Shown here: piece after piece, positions 18,089 through 28,100 of the stretch
Layout: each line of letters starts with the position of its first letter
How positions within the stretch are numbered: position 1 is the first letter of the stretch
Assembly: GCA_964581605.1 (NCBI GenBank)
Contig: CAZOPF010000016.1
Coordinates: 1 to 64,000 of the forward strand
Source: CAADGU01 sp964581605
GTDB lineage: Bacteria; Chloroflexota; Anaerolineae; Promineifilales; Promineifilaceae
Direction of reading: 5' to 3'
DNA length: 64,000 nucleotides
Notes under the pieces: generated by a model
What the model was told of the DNA's origin: nothing
What the model saw: the letters and a program-made list of their open reading frames with translations, nothing else
Database searches by the model: none
Program-made: the position numbers and the translations under genes

Positions 18089-20217
18089 ATGCAGCGATCA
18101 AGGGGTCTAATCATCTTACTGGTATTGTCCATTTTTTTTGTTTTGACCAGAATCGTTATTGCTCAAGATAGTAGAGTTGACGAAATCATTATTACCGCCA
18201 TTGACACCTCTGAATTCCCCGAAATTACGGTGTATGCCCGCGTGTTGAACGCTGATGGTCAGTTTGTGCCAGACCTGGGGCAGCCTGCGTTTCAGGTGGC
18301 TGAAAATGAAAGCCCCAAGGCTATTGTGCGTGGCCCAGTACCAGACAATTCACCAATCTGGGTGCAGATGGTCATTGACTCTGGCCTACGAATGGGGCAG
18401 TCGGACAATTGGGAGCAGACTAGAGAGAGTATTCTTCAATTCGTCAGTAGCCACAAACTGGAAGATGACCGTATTGCCGTTAGCATTCTTGAAGATAGTG
18501 GCCTTGCCCAATACCTTGACTTCACGAAGAATGCCGCAGATGTAGAGCCGTTTGTCAAAGATTACCGCCCACCTTGTAATTCTAACGATTGCATAACCGA
18601 TCCTATTTCAGAGTTGGGTGATATGCTAGATAACTGGGATGAGCGGGAAGATGCGGATAACCTGCCTAAGTTTATGGTTTTGTTTACGGGGCAATTTGAA
18701 AAGTATGACCCGGAAGAAGCTTCTTTGATAGCGGCCGAAGCAAAACGATTGGGTATTCCCATTTATGCGGTGTTGGTCGCCAGCGACACAACAGGCCGGG
18801 TGGCAGACCTGGCTGTAGCGAGTGGTGGCCTGGCACTGGAATACACAGATGCGGACTCCATGGATGATTTTTTTACCGCCATATTAGAAATCCACCGCCC
18901 CGTTTATGAAATAGCCTATCGCTCTACATTTGAAGAAACCGATCCGCGTGTGGTGCAGCTGACGGCCGTCAACGATGGCGTCGCAGGCACAGGTGAATAT
19001 AGCATTGCCGGTTTTAAGTTTGAATCACCGCGTGTAACTATTGAAAGCCCTGAAGAAACAGACGTGGTGACGCCGGATTCCGCGCAAGAAGTCATTGCTG
19101 GCGTCGTTTTTACCGATAATTTCCCGCGTGAACTGGAGCGGGCGTCATTAGAGCTGCGTGTAAATGATCAGCTATTGGGCGAACCTATCGAAATCACAGA
19201 TATTCCAGACCACAGTTCCATTACCTTTGAACCTCCCTGGCAACTTTTGGCAAACCTGCCAGCTGAAGCGGACGAAGTTGAGTTAAAGGTTGTTGTCTGG
19301 GATGAGTCTCTCTTACCCCCAGGCCAGGATACGACCACTATAAGCTTTCTTGTGCCCACCCAGGAAGCGCCAACTGGCGTGGGTGAGCCGGAAATGGATG
19401 ATGGCACGGCCGTGTCGCCCGCCGATAATAATAATGAGGCCACCGTGCCAACCGGCGCCGGTTCATCGTCAACTATCTTCCTGGCGATCAGTGTTATGGT
19501 GTTGGCTGTGGCGATGATTGCCATGGTGCTCACCCGCGACAGAGGCCCGGTGAAAGCCATGCGCCAGACCATCAATAACCAGATTGACCGCCTCACCAAA
19601 CGCATTGAACGGCAAGCGGCCCCCCGTGCTTACCTGACCGTTATTGAAGGGGATGTGAATGTGGGCAAAAGGCTGGAAATTTACGGCACCACCACCATCG
19701 GCCGTTCCAAACAAGATGCGGAATTGCTGTTCCAACAGCATGACGACACCAGCCCCATCAGCCGCCGCCACTGCACCGTTATTGACGAGGAAGACCACTT
19801 CATGATCCGGGATGAGGACAGTGCCAACGGCACATTTCTCAATGGGGTGCGGCTGGATTCGATGGTGCCCAGGGAATTGCAAGATGGGGATGAAATTGAA
19901 CTGGCGCGAGTGGAACGGGGCGGCGTTAAACTGCAATTTGAGGGCGGTACGCTCTCTTATGGCGGCTACGGCCGTGACCCCTACACCGCAGACACCTTTG
20001 ATTCTGGCCGCAGCACCCGTGTGGTGAAGCGGCCCAATCAANNNNNNNNNNNNNNNNNNNNNNNNNNNNNNNNNNNNNNNNNNNNNNNNNNNNNNNNNNN
20101 NNNNNNNNNNNNNNNNNNNNNNNNNNNNNNNNNNNNNNNNNCGCAGACACCTTTGATTCTGGCCGCAGCACCCGTGTGGTGAAGCGGCCCAATCAACCTG
20201 GGGGAGATCGGTTTTGA
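18089..20217 (+). CDS. VWA domain-TM-FHA membrane receptor
   Basis: Nominally about 700 codons, with a 100-N gap near the C terminus. Residues 1-25 are a signal peptide ending at IAQDS. A von Willebrand factor A domain follows (about 85-280, IWVQMVIDSGLRMG), whose metal site is degenerate (DSGLR rather than DxSxS). Then come two beta-sandwich-like regions, a TM segment at about 457-482 and a cytoplasmic FHA domain (about 513-620: GRSKQD, SRRHCTV, SANGTFLNG). The VWA part is outside, the FHA inside. The 55 bp before the gap are repeated exactly after it; merging them makes the frame run on to a TGA at 20215-20217, which overlaps the TTG start of the next kinase. The end given assumes that merge. 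Confidence 0.8.
19987..20196. other. Scaffold gap (100 N) flanked by an identical 55-bp overlap
   Basis: 19987-20041 and 20142-20196 are identical, separated by exactly 100 N. This is what a scaffolder leaves when two contigs overlap but were not joined. The gap probably contains no missing sequence, and the duplicate should be removed. Confidence 0.88.
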
Positions 20218-21167
20218 AAGGCACCACCCTCTATCGCGGCCGTTACACCCTGGGTGAACCCATTGCTACCGGCGGATTTGCCATCATTTATGCCGCCACT
20301 GAAATAGACCGCCCTGAAGAAGTGGCTATCAAGATTTGCAACCGGCATGACGATGCTTCCTACTCTCGCTCCATTGTACGCGAGGCGGAACTGATTCAAC
20401 GCTTTCACCATCGCAACATTGTGCGCCTGCACCCCATTCCCCGCCCCGGCAAAGCCAGTGTTTCTTATGCCAATGCTGTGGAAATGCTGGATCAGCCGGT
20501 CTTTTTTGTGATGGAGTACCTGAAGGGCGGCACTCTCTCTGATTATTTGGAGCAGGTTGAGCATCTGACGCCCCCTGAAGCAGCGACCGTCGCTCTGGAA
20601 ATTGCCCGGGCGCTGGACCACATCCACATGCAAGGGTATGCCCACAATGATCTAAAGCTGGAAAACATTGTCTTTCGGGAGCCGGTAGAAGCCGGACGGC
20701 CGTTTGCCCCCGTTTTGCTCGATTTTGGCATTGCCACCCGCGTCCTGCCGCCACCCGGCATCACGCTTTATATCATGTCCCCGGAGCAGTTGCCACACGG
20801 CAGCATCTACTCTGCTCCAGAGATTAGCCAGGCAGATTCAGTGAAAATTGATGTCTGGGGGTTGGGGGTAGTGTTATACCGTATGTTAGGCGGCCGTCTG
20901 CCATTTAGCGGCCGTAACGAAAAAAGCCTCACCGAGCGCATCCGCGAATCCCGCCCCACCTCCTTACGGGCATTATCCCCTCTGGTCACGGCTGGGCTGG
21001 ACGAAATTGTAATTGATGGTTGCCTGGCGAAAAACCCGGCCGACCGGCTAACCTTGTTGCAACTTGGCCGCGAACTCAGGCGCATTGCTGGTGATGGTGT
21101 TCCTGCCCAAAAAAGCGGCCGTAGTAACCAATCACGCCTCAGCCGATTATTTTCAAGGAATGGTTAG
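20214..21167 (+). CDS. Soluble Ser/Thr protein kinase
   Basis: 317 aa, Hanks-type kinase. Gly-rich loop ATGGFAIIY; ATP-binding Lys40 (VAIK); catalytic loop HNDLKLEN with His144 and Asp146 (HND instead of HRD, but the catalytic Asp and Lys148 are kept); Asp170-Phe-Gly; SAPEI and DVWGLGVVLY. It therefore looks active. No TM segment is present, so it is cytoplasmic. The TTG start overlaps the upstream VWA-FHA stop (TTGA) once the assembly duplicate is merged, so the two are translationally coupled. The upstream FHA domain is a likely substrate or docking partner. Confidence 0.88.
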   Translation: MKGTTLYRGRYTLGEPIATGGFAIIYAATEIDRPEEVAIKICNRHDDASYSRSIVREAELIQRFHHRNIVRLHPIPRPGKASVSYANAVEMLDQPVFFVMEYLKGGTLSDYLEQVEHLTPPEAATVALEIARALDHIHMQGYAHNDLKLENIVFREPVEAGRPFAPVLLDFGIATRVLPPPGITLYIMSPEQLPHGSIYSAPEISQADSVKIDVWGLGVVLYRMLGGRLPFSGRNEKSLTERIRESRPTSLRALSPLVTAGLDEIVIDGCLAKNPADRLTLLQLGRELRRIAGDGVPAQKSGRSNQSRLSRLFSRNG

Positions 21168-21173
21168 AAAAAG

Positions 21174-21245
21174 GTAGTTGAGTAATTGGGTAAATGCGAA
21201 ATGACCCAATTACCCAATTACCCAATTACCCAATTACCGAATGAC
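21174..21245. repeat. Octamer hairpin repeat before kinase 2
   Basis: GTAATTGG-type units are followed by several ACCCAATT units. A stem can pair the GTAATTGGGT side with the ACCCAATTAC side. The kinase ATG follows the array directly without a clear ribosome-binding site. Confidence 0.75.
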
Positions 21246-22226
21246 ATGTCCACTCCGCTACAGCAGATAGGCCCATACACGTTACAGTCAGAAATCGGCT
21301 GGGGCACAATGGCAACCGTGTATCGTTCAACGGTTGACGGCCGTGCCGAACCACTGGCCGTCAAAGTGCTTTCACCCCGATTCGCCCACCACGAAGCCTT
21401 TTTTGCCCAGTTGCAGCAGCAGGTCACGGCCGTCAACCAGTTAGCTCATCCTCATATCATGCCTGTTTATGAACTGGGCACAGAGAAAGAGCATGTTTAT
21501 CTGGTCATGCCCTTGTTTACCGGGGGGACGCTGCGCGACCGGCTAACACAGGCTCACCTGCCATCAGCAGAGTTATGGCAGGTAGCCAGCCAGGCGGCCG
21601 CCGCGCTGGACGCCGCCCATGCCATTGGCGTCATCCACCGGGACATTAAACCCAGCAACATTCTCTTTGACCGCGACGGCCGTGCCGCCGTCGCCGATTT
21701 TGGCCTCATTCAATTCCTGGACACCACCATTCACGCCTCTGGCCTGCCGGGTACGCTGGCTTACATGAGTCCAGAGCAATTTACCGGTGGGCAAATTGAC
21801 GGCCGTACCGACCAATACAGTCTGGCAATTGTTCTGTTTGAAGCGTTGGCCGGGCGGCCGCCTTTCCAGGGGAACGTCACCCAACTTATGTTCAAACAGG
21901 TGCAAGAGCCGCCGCCGTTAGAACTGCTGCCGGAACCGGAGATGGCGCCCATTTTTGCCCAGGCATTAGCCAAGAAACCGGCCGACCGTTTTGCCACTGT
22001 CAGCGAATTTGTGCAGGCGTTACGGCCGTCTCTGTTCCCTGTCCCCCCACCAGTAGCCCCCGCCCCACCGACCACTGATGACACGGTAGTGTTAAACGTA
22101 GCGCAGGTAGCCGCCTTGCGCCAGCCGACCATCAGTGATGCCCCGTTTGACCCGGATGCAACCATGATCTCCACTGTGACGCCGCTGGTCTTTCCGGCGG
22201 TCACAGCGCCGCCGGAGGCTGCGTAA
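21246..22226 (+). CDS. Ser/Thr protein kinase, intracellular half of a split membrane kinase
   Basis: 326 aa to the first stop. Lys40 in the VAIK-like motif (LAVKVL), His131-Arg-Asp133 with the DIKPSN loop, and Asp151-Phe-Gly153: catalytically complete. YMSPEQF and TDQYSLAIVLFE follow. A Pro-rich linker begins near residue 265. The frame then meets TAA at 22224, 22266 and 22317, while the sequence in between stays in frame and keeps the Pro/Thr/Glu linker composition. The next reading frame continues into a TM segment and a FecR-like domain. It may therefore be one gene interrupted by stops. Upstream in-frame extension is repeat-encoded, so I place the start at 21246. Confidence 0.85.
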   Translation: MSTPLQQIGPYTLQSEIGWGTMATVYRSTVDGRAEPLAVKVLSPRFAHHEAFFAQLQQQVTAVNQLAHPHIMPVYELGTEKEHVYLVMPLFTGGTLRDRLTQAHLPSAELWQVASQAAAALDAAHAIGVIHRDIKPSNILFDRDGRAAVADFGLIQFLDTTIHASGLPGTLAYMSPEQFTGGQIDGRTDQYSLAIVLFEALAGRPPFQGNVTQLMFKQVQEPPPLELLPEPEMAPIFAQALAKKPADRFATVSEFVQALRPSLFPVPPPVAPAPPTTDDTVVLNVAQVAALRQPTISDAPFDPDATMISTVTPLVFPAVTAPPEAA

Positions 22227-22337
22227 ACACCCACATGGGCGGATACACCTGCTCCCACTGAGCCATAAATCCTCGCGCCGACTGAAGAACGGGCCGTTCC
22301 AGAAACGGCCGTTGCATAACCGGCCGTTTCTGCAACG

Positions 22338-23945
22338 GTGGTGGAAATTGAACCAACAGCTTCTGTTATGGCTGCGGAGGATGTAGCAGCATCAATCCCG
22401 TTAGCCGCAGACGCGGACCCTGGAGCAACGGTGATTGTGCGGCCACCGGCCCAGAAACCAGAAGTAGAACCGCCCCCCCCCGATGTGCCGCTGGCAGAAG
22501 AACCGTCTCCCGAACCCATGACGGCCGTGCCCTTAGCCACCGTCCTCAGTACACTTCCGGCCCAGCCAGATGCGACGATAGTTGTCGAGCCGCCGCCCCC
22601 ACGTGCCGAGAGTAGTTGGCGTCCCCCGGCTGATCCAGAGGCTACTTTTGTGGTGGAGCCGCCATCTAAATCCTGGCCACCTCTACCCACGGCGCCCCCG
22701 CCAACAACGCCGCCGGTTCCCTCTACTACCTGGCCACCGCCCACCCCGGATATGACATTGGCAACGCCCATCAAACGAGGCGCGGGGGGGGCCATTGAGG
22801 AGTCCCCCCGGCGTGGCGGATTCAAAATCTGGTATGCGGTTGTTCCCCTTGTTTTATTGCTGGTGATCGCTGCTGTGGCTGTCTTGTGGCAGCAGGGGGT
22901 GTTTAGCGGCACGGCCGTAACCAGTACCCCCACACCACCGGCTACCACTCCTGCTCTCACCATAGCCGTTATCGAAGGCACACCCGGCGAAAATAACGGT
23001 TTATTAGATGACAACACCTTGCCCTGGCCTACTGCGGCCGAGCCGCTCCGTCTCGTCACGACAGATGCCCCGCTCGTTTTGGGTTTGCCTGAAAACGGCC
23101 AACTTTATTTGGCCCCAGGTACAGAGATTGCGCTCAAACCGGCGGCCGTGCCAGATCAACTGCTGGTGGAAATTGTATTCGGGCGGCTGTTGTTGTTCTC
23201 AGATACGCCCATGCCAGTGCAAACCCCATTAGATTCTATGGCGAAAGTGGCACAAGGGATGATGGGTGTTGGATATTCAGAAACGCCATTCTTGTTTGAT
23301 GTGGATTGTTTTTCTGGCACGTGTACGGTGGAAGATTTGGGTAACGCCATTACGTTAGTGGGTGGTGAACGCAGCTACCTGGATGGCGGCCAATTGGCGG
23401 CCCCTGAACCGGCGCGGCATGAGTTGTATGAGTTTGCAACGGCCGTTGCCACTGCCACCACCACCCCCTTGCCCACTGCCACCGCCACCCCGGCCGATAC
23501 CGCCACCGCCACGCCTACCCCTACCCACACCCCCACCAGAACGCCCACGCCAGAGCCAACCGCTACCCCTACACTTACGCCGACAGCCACCGTAATTATC
23601 AGCCGACCCACCCCCCGATTAACGGCCTTTACCTGTAACGCGCCGGGTAAATTTAACAAAACACAAATTATTTCCTTTACCTGGACATGGGCTGATGAGT
23701 TACGCAACAATGAGTATGTGGAAGTACGTATTGGGCCAAAGGGCAGTTCTGCTGGGTTTATGAGCAGTTTGGGGTCAAATACGGAACGGCAGGGGCAGCA
23801 ATGGCTGATGAATGTAGCGGCCGGGCAATTTTTTAACCCGAACTTTTTTGATTATGAGTGGGAAGTAGTGGTTGTGCGCACAACGACCAGCGGCCCGGTA
23901 GCTGTCCTCCGGTCGGTGCGTGGCTGTTTGCATATTGAGCCATAA
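22338..23945 (+). CDS. Pro-rich linker-TM-FecR-like domain, outer half of the adjacent kinase
   Basis: 535 codons from a GTG. No ribosome-binding site precedes the GTG or the next ATG (22368). It is in the same frame as the kinase at 21246. Residues 1 to about 155 are Pro/Glu/Val-rich; a TM segment follows (IWYAVVPLVLLLVIAAVAVL). The ectodomain contains a FecR-like beta region with MMGVGYSETPFLFDVDC, similar to the PP2C ectodomain at 38270 (LMAVQYQESPFVFMMAC). A Thr/Pro tail and a beta-sandwich-like C-terminal domain complete it. The natural reading is the sensor half of a membrane kinase. Whether it is expressed separately, by stop read-through, or not at all cannot be told from sequence. 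Confidence 0.7.
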   Translation: MVEIEPTASVMAAEDVAASIPLAADADPGATVIVRPPAQKPEVEPPPPDVPLAEEPSPEPMTAVPLATVLSTLPAQPDATIVVEPPPPRAESSWRPPADPEATFVVEPPSKSWPPLPTAPPPTTPPVPSTTWPPPTPDMTLATPIKRGAGGAIEESPRRGGFKIWYAVVPLVLLLVIAAVAVLWQQGVFSGTAVTSTPTPPATTPALTIAVIEGTPGENNGLLDDNTLPWPTAAEPLRLVTTDAPLVLGLPENGQLYLAPGTEIALKPAAVPDQLLVEIVFGRLLLFSDTPMPVQTPLDSMAKVAQGMMGVGYSETPFLFDVDCFSGTCTVEDLGNAITLVGGERSYLDGGQLAAPEPARHELYEFATAVATATTTPLPTATATPADTATATPTPTHTPTRTPTPEPTATPTLTPTATVIISRPTPRLTAFTCNAPGKFNKTQIISFTWTWADELRNNEYVEVRIGPKGSSAGFMSSLGSNTERQGQQWLMNVAAGQFFNPNFFDYEWEVVVVRTTTSGPVAVLRSVRGCLHIEP

Positions 23946-23979
23946 CAAAGAGGCGGAAAGTCGTTGTATGAAAGCACAA

Positions 23980-24606
23980 TTAAGCCGATTCGCCCGAATA
24001 AAAAACAAAAACCGGCCCATCGTGCCCAAACTGCACCTGGCAGCCATCCCGCAGGCGAACAGTTTCTTTAGGGTTCAATACATACCCGTCCACAATGGTG
24101 CCGTTGGCGCTGTTCTCATCCGTAAGCCAGTAGCCGTCATCCCGGCGCACCAGATTGGCATGGCGGCGGGAAACAACGTCATTGCCGGGCAAACGAGAGA
24201 GGTTAATGGCACATTCCGGCGAACGGCCGACCAGGGTGGATTTGCCCCGGCACAGGAAAACCTCGCCGCTCTCTACCGACTTCAAATAAGGCTGGGCAAA
24301 CAAACCGGTCAGTGGCGCAATGTTGAGGGTGCGGTCAAAATCAATGCTGCTGCTTTGCACGGCCGTCAGTTCCACAATATCCCCATCCACCACGCCAGCC
24401 TGTGCCAGCGTTTCATTTGGCCGGATGATAACCCCACTCCCTTGCAAACGGCCGACAAACCGTTGGTTTTCGCTGTTCAACCCCTGATCCGCCCAACGCA
24501 TCGTTTCCAAAACAATGGGCGCCAGCATAAACAGCGGCACACTCACCGGCGCTTCCAGGTCTGCCCGCTGCTGTTGGTAGGTTATCGTAATAACTGCATA
24601 ATCCAT
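23980..24606 (-). CDS. YukD/EsaB-like ubiquitin fold fused to FHA domain
   Basis: 208 aa. The N-terminal half (about 1-85) resembles the ubiquitin-like YukD/EsaB component of type VIIb secretion (MDYAVITITYQQQRADLEAP ... GVVDGDIVEL). The C-terminal half is an FHA domain (GRSPECAINLSR, VVSRRHANLV, SANGTIVDG) with intact phosphothreonine-binding residues. The start is the ATG at 24606, preceded by AGGAA. It is the only minus-strand gene in the signalling block and is divergent from WXG100. In Firmicutes the FHA domains sit on EssC; here EssC/EccC lacks them and the EsaB-like protein carries one, which suggests a domain rearrangement. Confidence 0.78.
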   Translation of the reverse strand: MDYAVITITYQQQRADLEAPVSVPLFMLAPIVLETMRWADQGLNSENQRFVGRLQGSGVIIRPNETLAQAGVVDGDIVELTAVQSSSIDFDRTLNIAPLTGLFAQPYLKSVESGEVFLCRGKSTLVGRSPECAINLSRLPGNDVVSRRHANLVRRDDGYWLTDENSANGTIVDGYVLNPKETVRLRDGCQVQFGHDGPVFVFYSGESA

Positions 24607-24645
24607 CGCAAATTCCTGCCCAACAAGACCCAAAGGGTTTCAACC

Positions 24646-24711
24646 ATGGCTATTTCAACTACCAGCGGCCAAAACCCTGCGGGTCATTATGGTTACAAAA
24701 CAGCTTCTTAA
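24646..24711 (+). CDS. Possible 21-aa small ORF ahead of WXG100
   Basis: ATG at 24646 with AAAGGG 8 nt upstream, coding a 21-aa peptide (MAISTTSGQNPAGHYGYKTA and one more residue), ending 21 bp before the WXG100 start. Ser/Thr/Gly-rich. It could be a leader peptide or chance; the only support is the spacing and the ribosome-binding-like sequence. Confidence 0.25.
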   Translation: MAISTTSGQNPAGHYGYKTAS

Positions 24712-24732
24712 CTTTAATGAGGAGAACAAAAA

Positions 24733-25020
24733 ATGGCAACATTGCATTTCGATATTGACGCCGGTTATCAAACGGCCGACCAGATCAAAGCCTTCCGCGA
24801 AGGTGTGCATGAACAATTACGCACCATTTCCGCCCGCATCAATAATCAGTTCATTGGCATGGAATGGCAAGGGCAGGCGGCCGAGGCATTCCGCACTGAA
24901 TTTAACGATTGGGCCAACTACCAACTGCTGCCCCAACTCAATGCACTGGAAAGTCTGGAGGTTGCCTTGCGCACCCACATTGATAACTGGAGCCAGACAT
25001 CCTCAACGTTTACGCCATAG
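24733..25020 (+). CDS. WXG100 family type VII secretion protein (EsxA-like)
   Basis: 95 aa, the normal length for WXG100. It has WQG at residues 45-47 (GMEWQGQAAEAFRTEF) between two amphipathic helices, the helical-hairpin fold secreted by ESX/T7SS. No signal peptide. Strong ribosome-binding site (GAGGAG) upstream. The FtsK/EccC ATPase is the next gene, after an octamer-repeat spacer. It is likely the secreted substrate and co-factor of that ATPase. Confidence 0.93.
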   Translation: MATLHFDIDAGYQTADQIKAFREGVHEQLRTISARINNQFIGMEWQGQAAEAFRTEFNDWANYQLLPQLNALESLEVALRTHIDNWSQTSSTFTP

Positions 25021-25150
25021 AGGTAATGAAGTAATCAAGTGATCAAGTGATCAAGTGATCAAGTGATCAAGTGATCAAGTAATCAAGTAATCAAGTAATC
25101 AAGTGATCACGTAATGAAGTAATTGCTTACCCAATTACCCCGTTACCCAA
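25021..25150. repeat. AAGTGATC octamer tandem array
   Basis: At least ten consecutive 8-bp units, AAGTGATC and AAGTAATC, followed by ACCCAATT-type units. It fills the spacer between the WXG100 and EccC-like genes. It is the longest perfect array of the period-8 family here and a likely site of copy-number variation. Confidence 0.9.
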
Positions 25151-25163
25151 TTGCCATACTTGT

Positions 25164-28100
25164 ATGATGCAAACACCTGCCCCCACCCACAAAGACCATT
25201 ACATCGTCCGCCCGGAATCACGGCGGCGTGAACCACTGCCCGCCGATCCTATCGAAATTCGCGCCCCACGGCGGATGTCACCACCGCCCCCTCGCCCGGC
25301 ACTCTCAGGACTTCTCCTAAAGGTGGGGGGCCCCATGTTGACGGTGGCAATTTTATTTGGGGTGTTTATGTTTGTCGGTAGCGAAGGTGGGTTTAGCCCC
25401 AGTATGTTCGTGATAACGTTGCCTGCGGTGCTGACCGGTTTTTTTGCCTATCTGGTAAATTGGCAGATGACCCGGAAGGCACAGGCCAAACATGTGGCGG
25501 ATGAGGTGCAGCGAGAAAAAGATTTTCGGGCATACCTGGCCGATAAGGAGGAACAGCTTAAACGAGTGGGGCAGCAGCAGGGGCGTATTTTGTGGGAGCA
25601 AAACCCATCGGTGAATGAGATGGTGAAACGGGTGGAAAAGCAGCATCATTTGTTGTGGGAACGGCTGCCGTATGATGATGATTTTTTGGCGGTGCGTTTG
25701 GGCACGGCCGCCACCCCTCTTTCCGCGCCCATCAAAGTGCCACCTTTGGAAGAAGATGATCCACTTCATCGCCAGATTCGCCAATTGGTGCAACAGGTTA
25801 GCCAGATACCAGACGCCCCCTTTACCACCAATATCAACACATTAGGCACAATTGGTCTGCGCGGCCGTCAGCGAGATACCACCTGTCAAGTTGCCTATAC
25901 CATGCTTGCCCACCTGGTAACACACCACAGCCCAGACACCGTGCAGATTTATCTCATCAGCCACCAGCCAGATGCGCCGCGCCGGTGGGAGTGGCTGCGC
26001 TGGCTGCCCCACACCGGCGTTTTGCACAACCCCCATGCTGATTCACCACGCATCTCTTACATGCCTGAAACAGATGACGATGTGTTGATCCCGCTGGGCA
26101 AAACATTGGAGCGCCGCCTGAATGTCCCTTACCGTGCCGGTTTTCAATATGGCGAACCAGAACCGCATCTACTCATTATATTTGACCATGTGGCCGACTG
26201 GCGGCGGCATCAGGCAGTTGGCATCCTGCTTGGGCATAAACCGGGCCGTGAGGAGAACCAGCTACACGCCAGTGCTCTCTTCATCGGCGTGACCCCGCCA
26301 CAAGTCAATGCCCAAATAGAGATGGGCGATGTATCGCTGGAGTATCGAGAGCGGTGGATGGCCGATGCCAATCAGGTGGTGGTGCCTTGTAAGGCTGAAC
26401 TGACCTCTGCCGAACAAATGGCTCATCTGGCGCGGCGATTAGCGCCCCTACGTTTGGAAGGTGGCTACAAGAGCACACCCGGCAGTTTGCCCGGCAGCGT
26501 GCGCCTGGTGGAACTGCTGGGCGCGACCACGCCTCTGGAAGTAAACCTTGATCTGCTCTACAGCGAGCGGTATGACCCGCAGAAGATCATGTCATTTCCT
26601 ATAGGCATCAATAGTGACGCCCGGCCGCAAATGGTGGTCTTGCGTGAAGGGCCACAAGGGGGCAACGGCCATCACGCTTTATTGGCCGGGGCCACCGGCA
26701 AAGGCAAGAGTGTTACGCTGCTCTCTATTGTTCTCAGTCTGGCAGCGACCAATTCGCCATCCCACCTCAATTTTGTGCTGGCCGATTTTAAGGGAGGGGC
26801 GTCGGAACTGGCGCGGCTGCGGCAGCTACCGCATGTGGTTGGTTTTGTCACCGACCTGGATGAGGCGTATGTGGAACGGTTTCGGCAGTCGTTGGAAGGG
26901 GAGATTGAACGGCGCAAACGGATTTTTGAAAGTACGCCACAGCTTTTGGGGCGGCAAATTCAGAACATTTATGAATATAACAAGGCCAGCCCGGAAAATT
27001 TGCTGCCGCATCTGGTGGTGGTGATTGATGAATTTGCCCGCGCCTCTCAGGTGAACCCGGAGTTTAAGAAAACGGTGGAGACGAACATTGCCCGGCAAGG
27101 GCGGGCGTTGGGTATCCACCTGATTCTCAGTTCGCAAACGGCCGTAGATTTTATGTCCGTGCGCCCCAACATTGATGTGCGTATGAGTATGCAGTTGCAA
27201 ACGGCCGAAGAGAGCCGCGCTATCTTCAACCGGGATGATGCCGCTAAAAAACTCACCCGTGCCGGGCAGGCCTATATCCAGGTGGGTGATAACCAGATTT
27301 TTGAAATGTTTCAGGTGGCACGAGCCGATACCCCATTCCGTGAAGAAGGGGCCAACCTGGATTTGCTGGATGATTTTACTATTCGCCTGTTCCGGCCAGA
27401 CGGCCGTATGGAATCCCTCTATCACCATCAGGCGGCCGCCCCCGCTAATGGGCAGGCCAGCAGCAGTTACCATAATTCCCAGATGTCGGAAGCGGAAGTG
27501 CTGGTAGAACATATTCGCCTCCATTGCGAGAGCAAGCTGTTCAAACCGGCGCGTCCTATTTGCCTGGACCCACTGCCAGAGCCGGATAAAATGCCGCTGG
27601 GTCATTTGCTGCGGGAAGAACCGGTGTTTTGCCTGTGGCAGCCGGAAGTGGGGTGGGAAAGAGCCAGGCAGTTACCTGCGCGCCGCCTGATAGTGCCGCT
27701 GGGCATGCTGGATTTACCGGCACAACAAGAACAACGGCCGTACCTGCTTGACCTGACCCAACGCGACGGCCATTTTGTCATTGTTGGCCCACCTGGTTCT
27801 GGCAAAAGTATGTGCCTGCGCACGGCCGTGCTATCGCTGGCCGCCACCCATTCCCCGGCCGATCTGCTTTTCTTCTTTGTTGGCCGGGGGCCAACGCTCG
27901 CCATTTTTGAAGAGCTGCCGCACTGCCAGGCATTGGTACAGGCCAACGAAACCGAACGCCTGTCTCGCTTGTTTGGCTTTTTGTCGCAAGAAGAGTCCCA
28001 ACGGTCGCAGCGTCTACGCGAGAACCGGGCCGATAACATGACGATTCTGCGTGCACAGCTTGGTGATGTTCCAATGCCTTCTTTAGTGTTAGTGTTTGAC

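Noticed and set aside
21761..23059. Minus-strand frame of about 432 codons opposite the kinase and its linker
   Set aside because: Gly/Ala/Thr/Val low-complexity, mirror of the Pro-rich plus-strand linker; it spans the three TAA codons only because they are not stops on this strand.
23920..24711. Plus-strand frame of about 263 codons opposite the YukD-FHA gene
   Set aside because: The minus strand carries clear FHA motifs and a ribosome-binding site; only the last 21 codons are kept as a low-confidence small ORF.
25021..25150. Origin-like iterons
   Set aside because: No replication initiator gene nearby and the same repeat family occurs at many intergenic sites.
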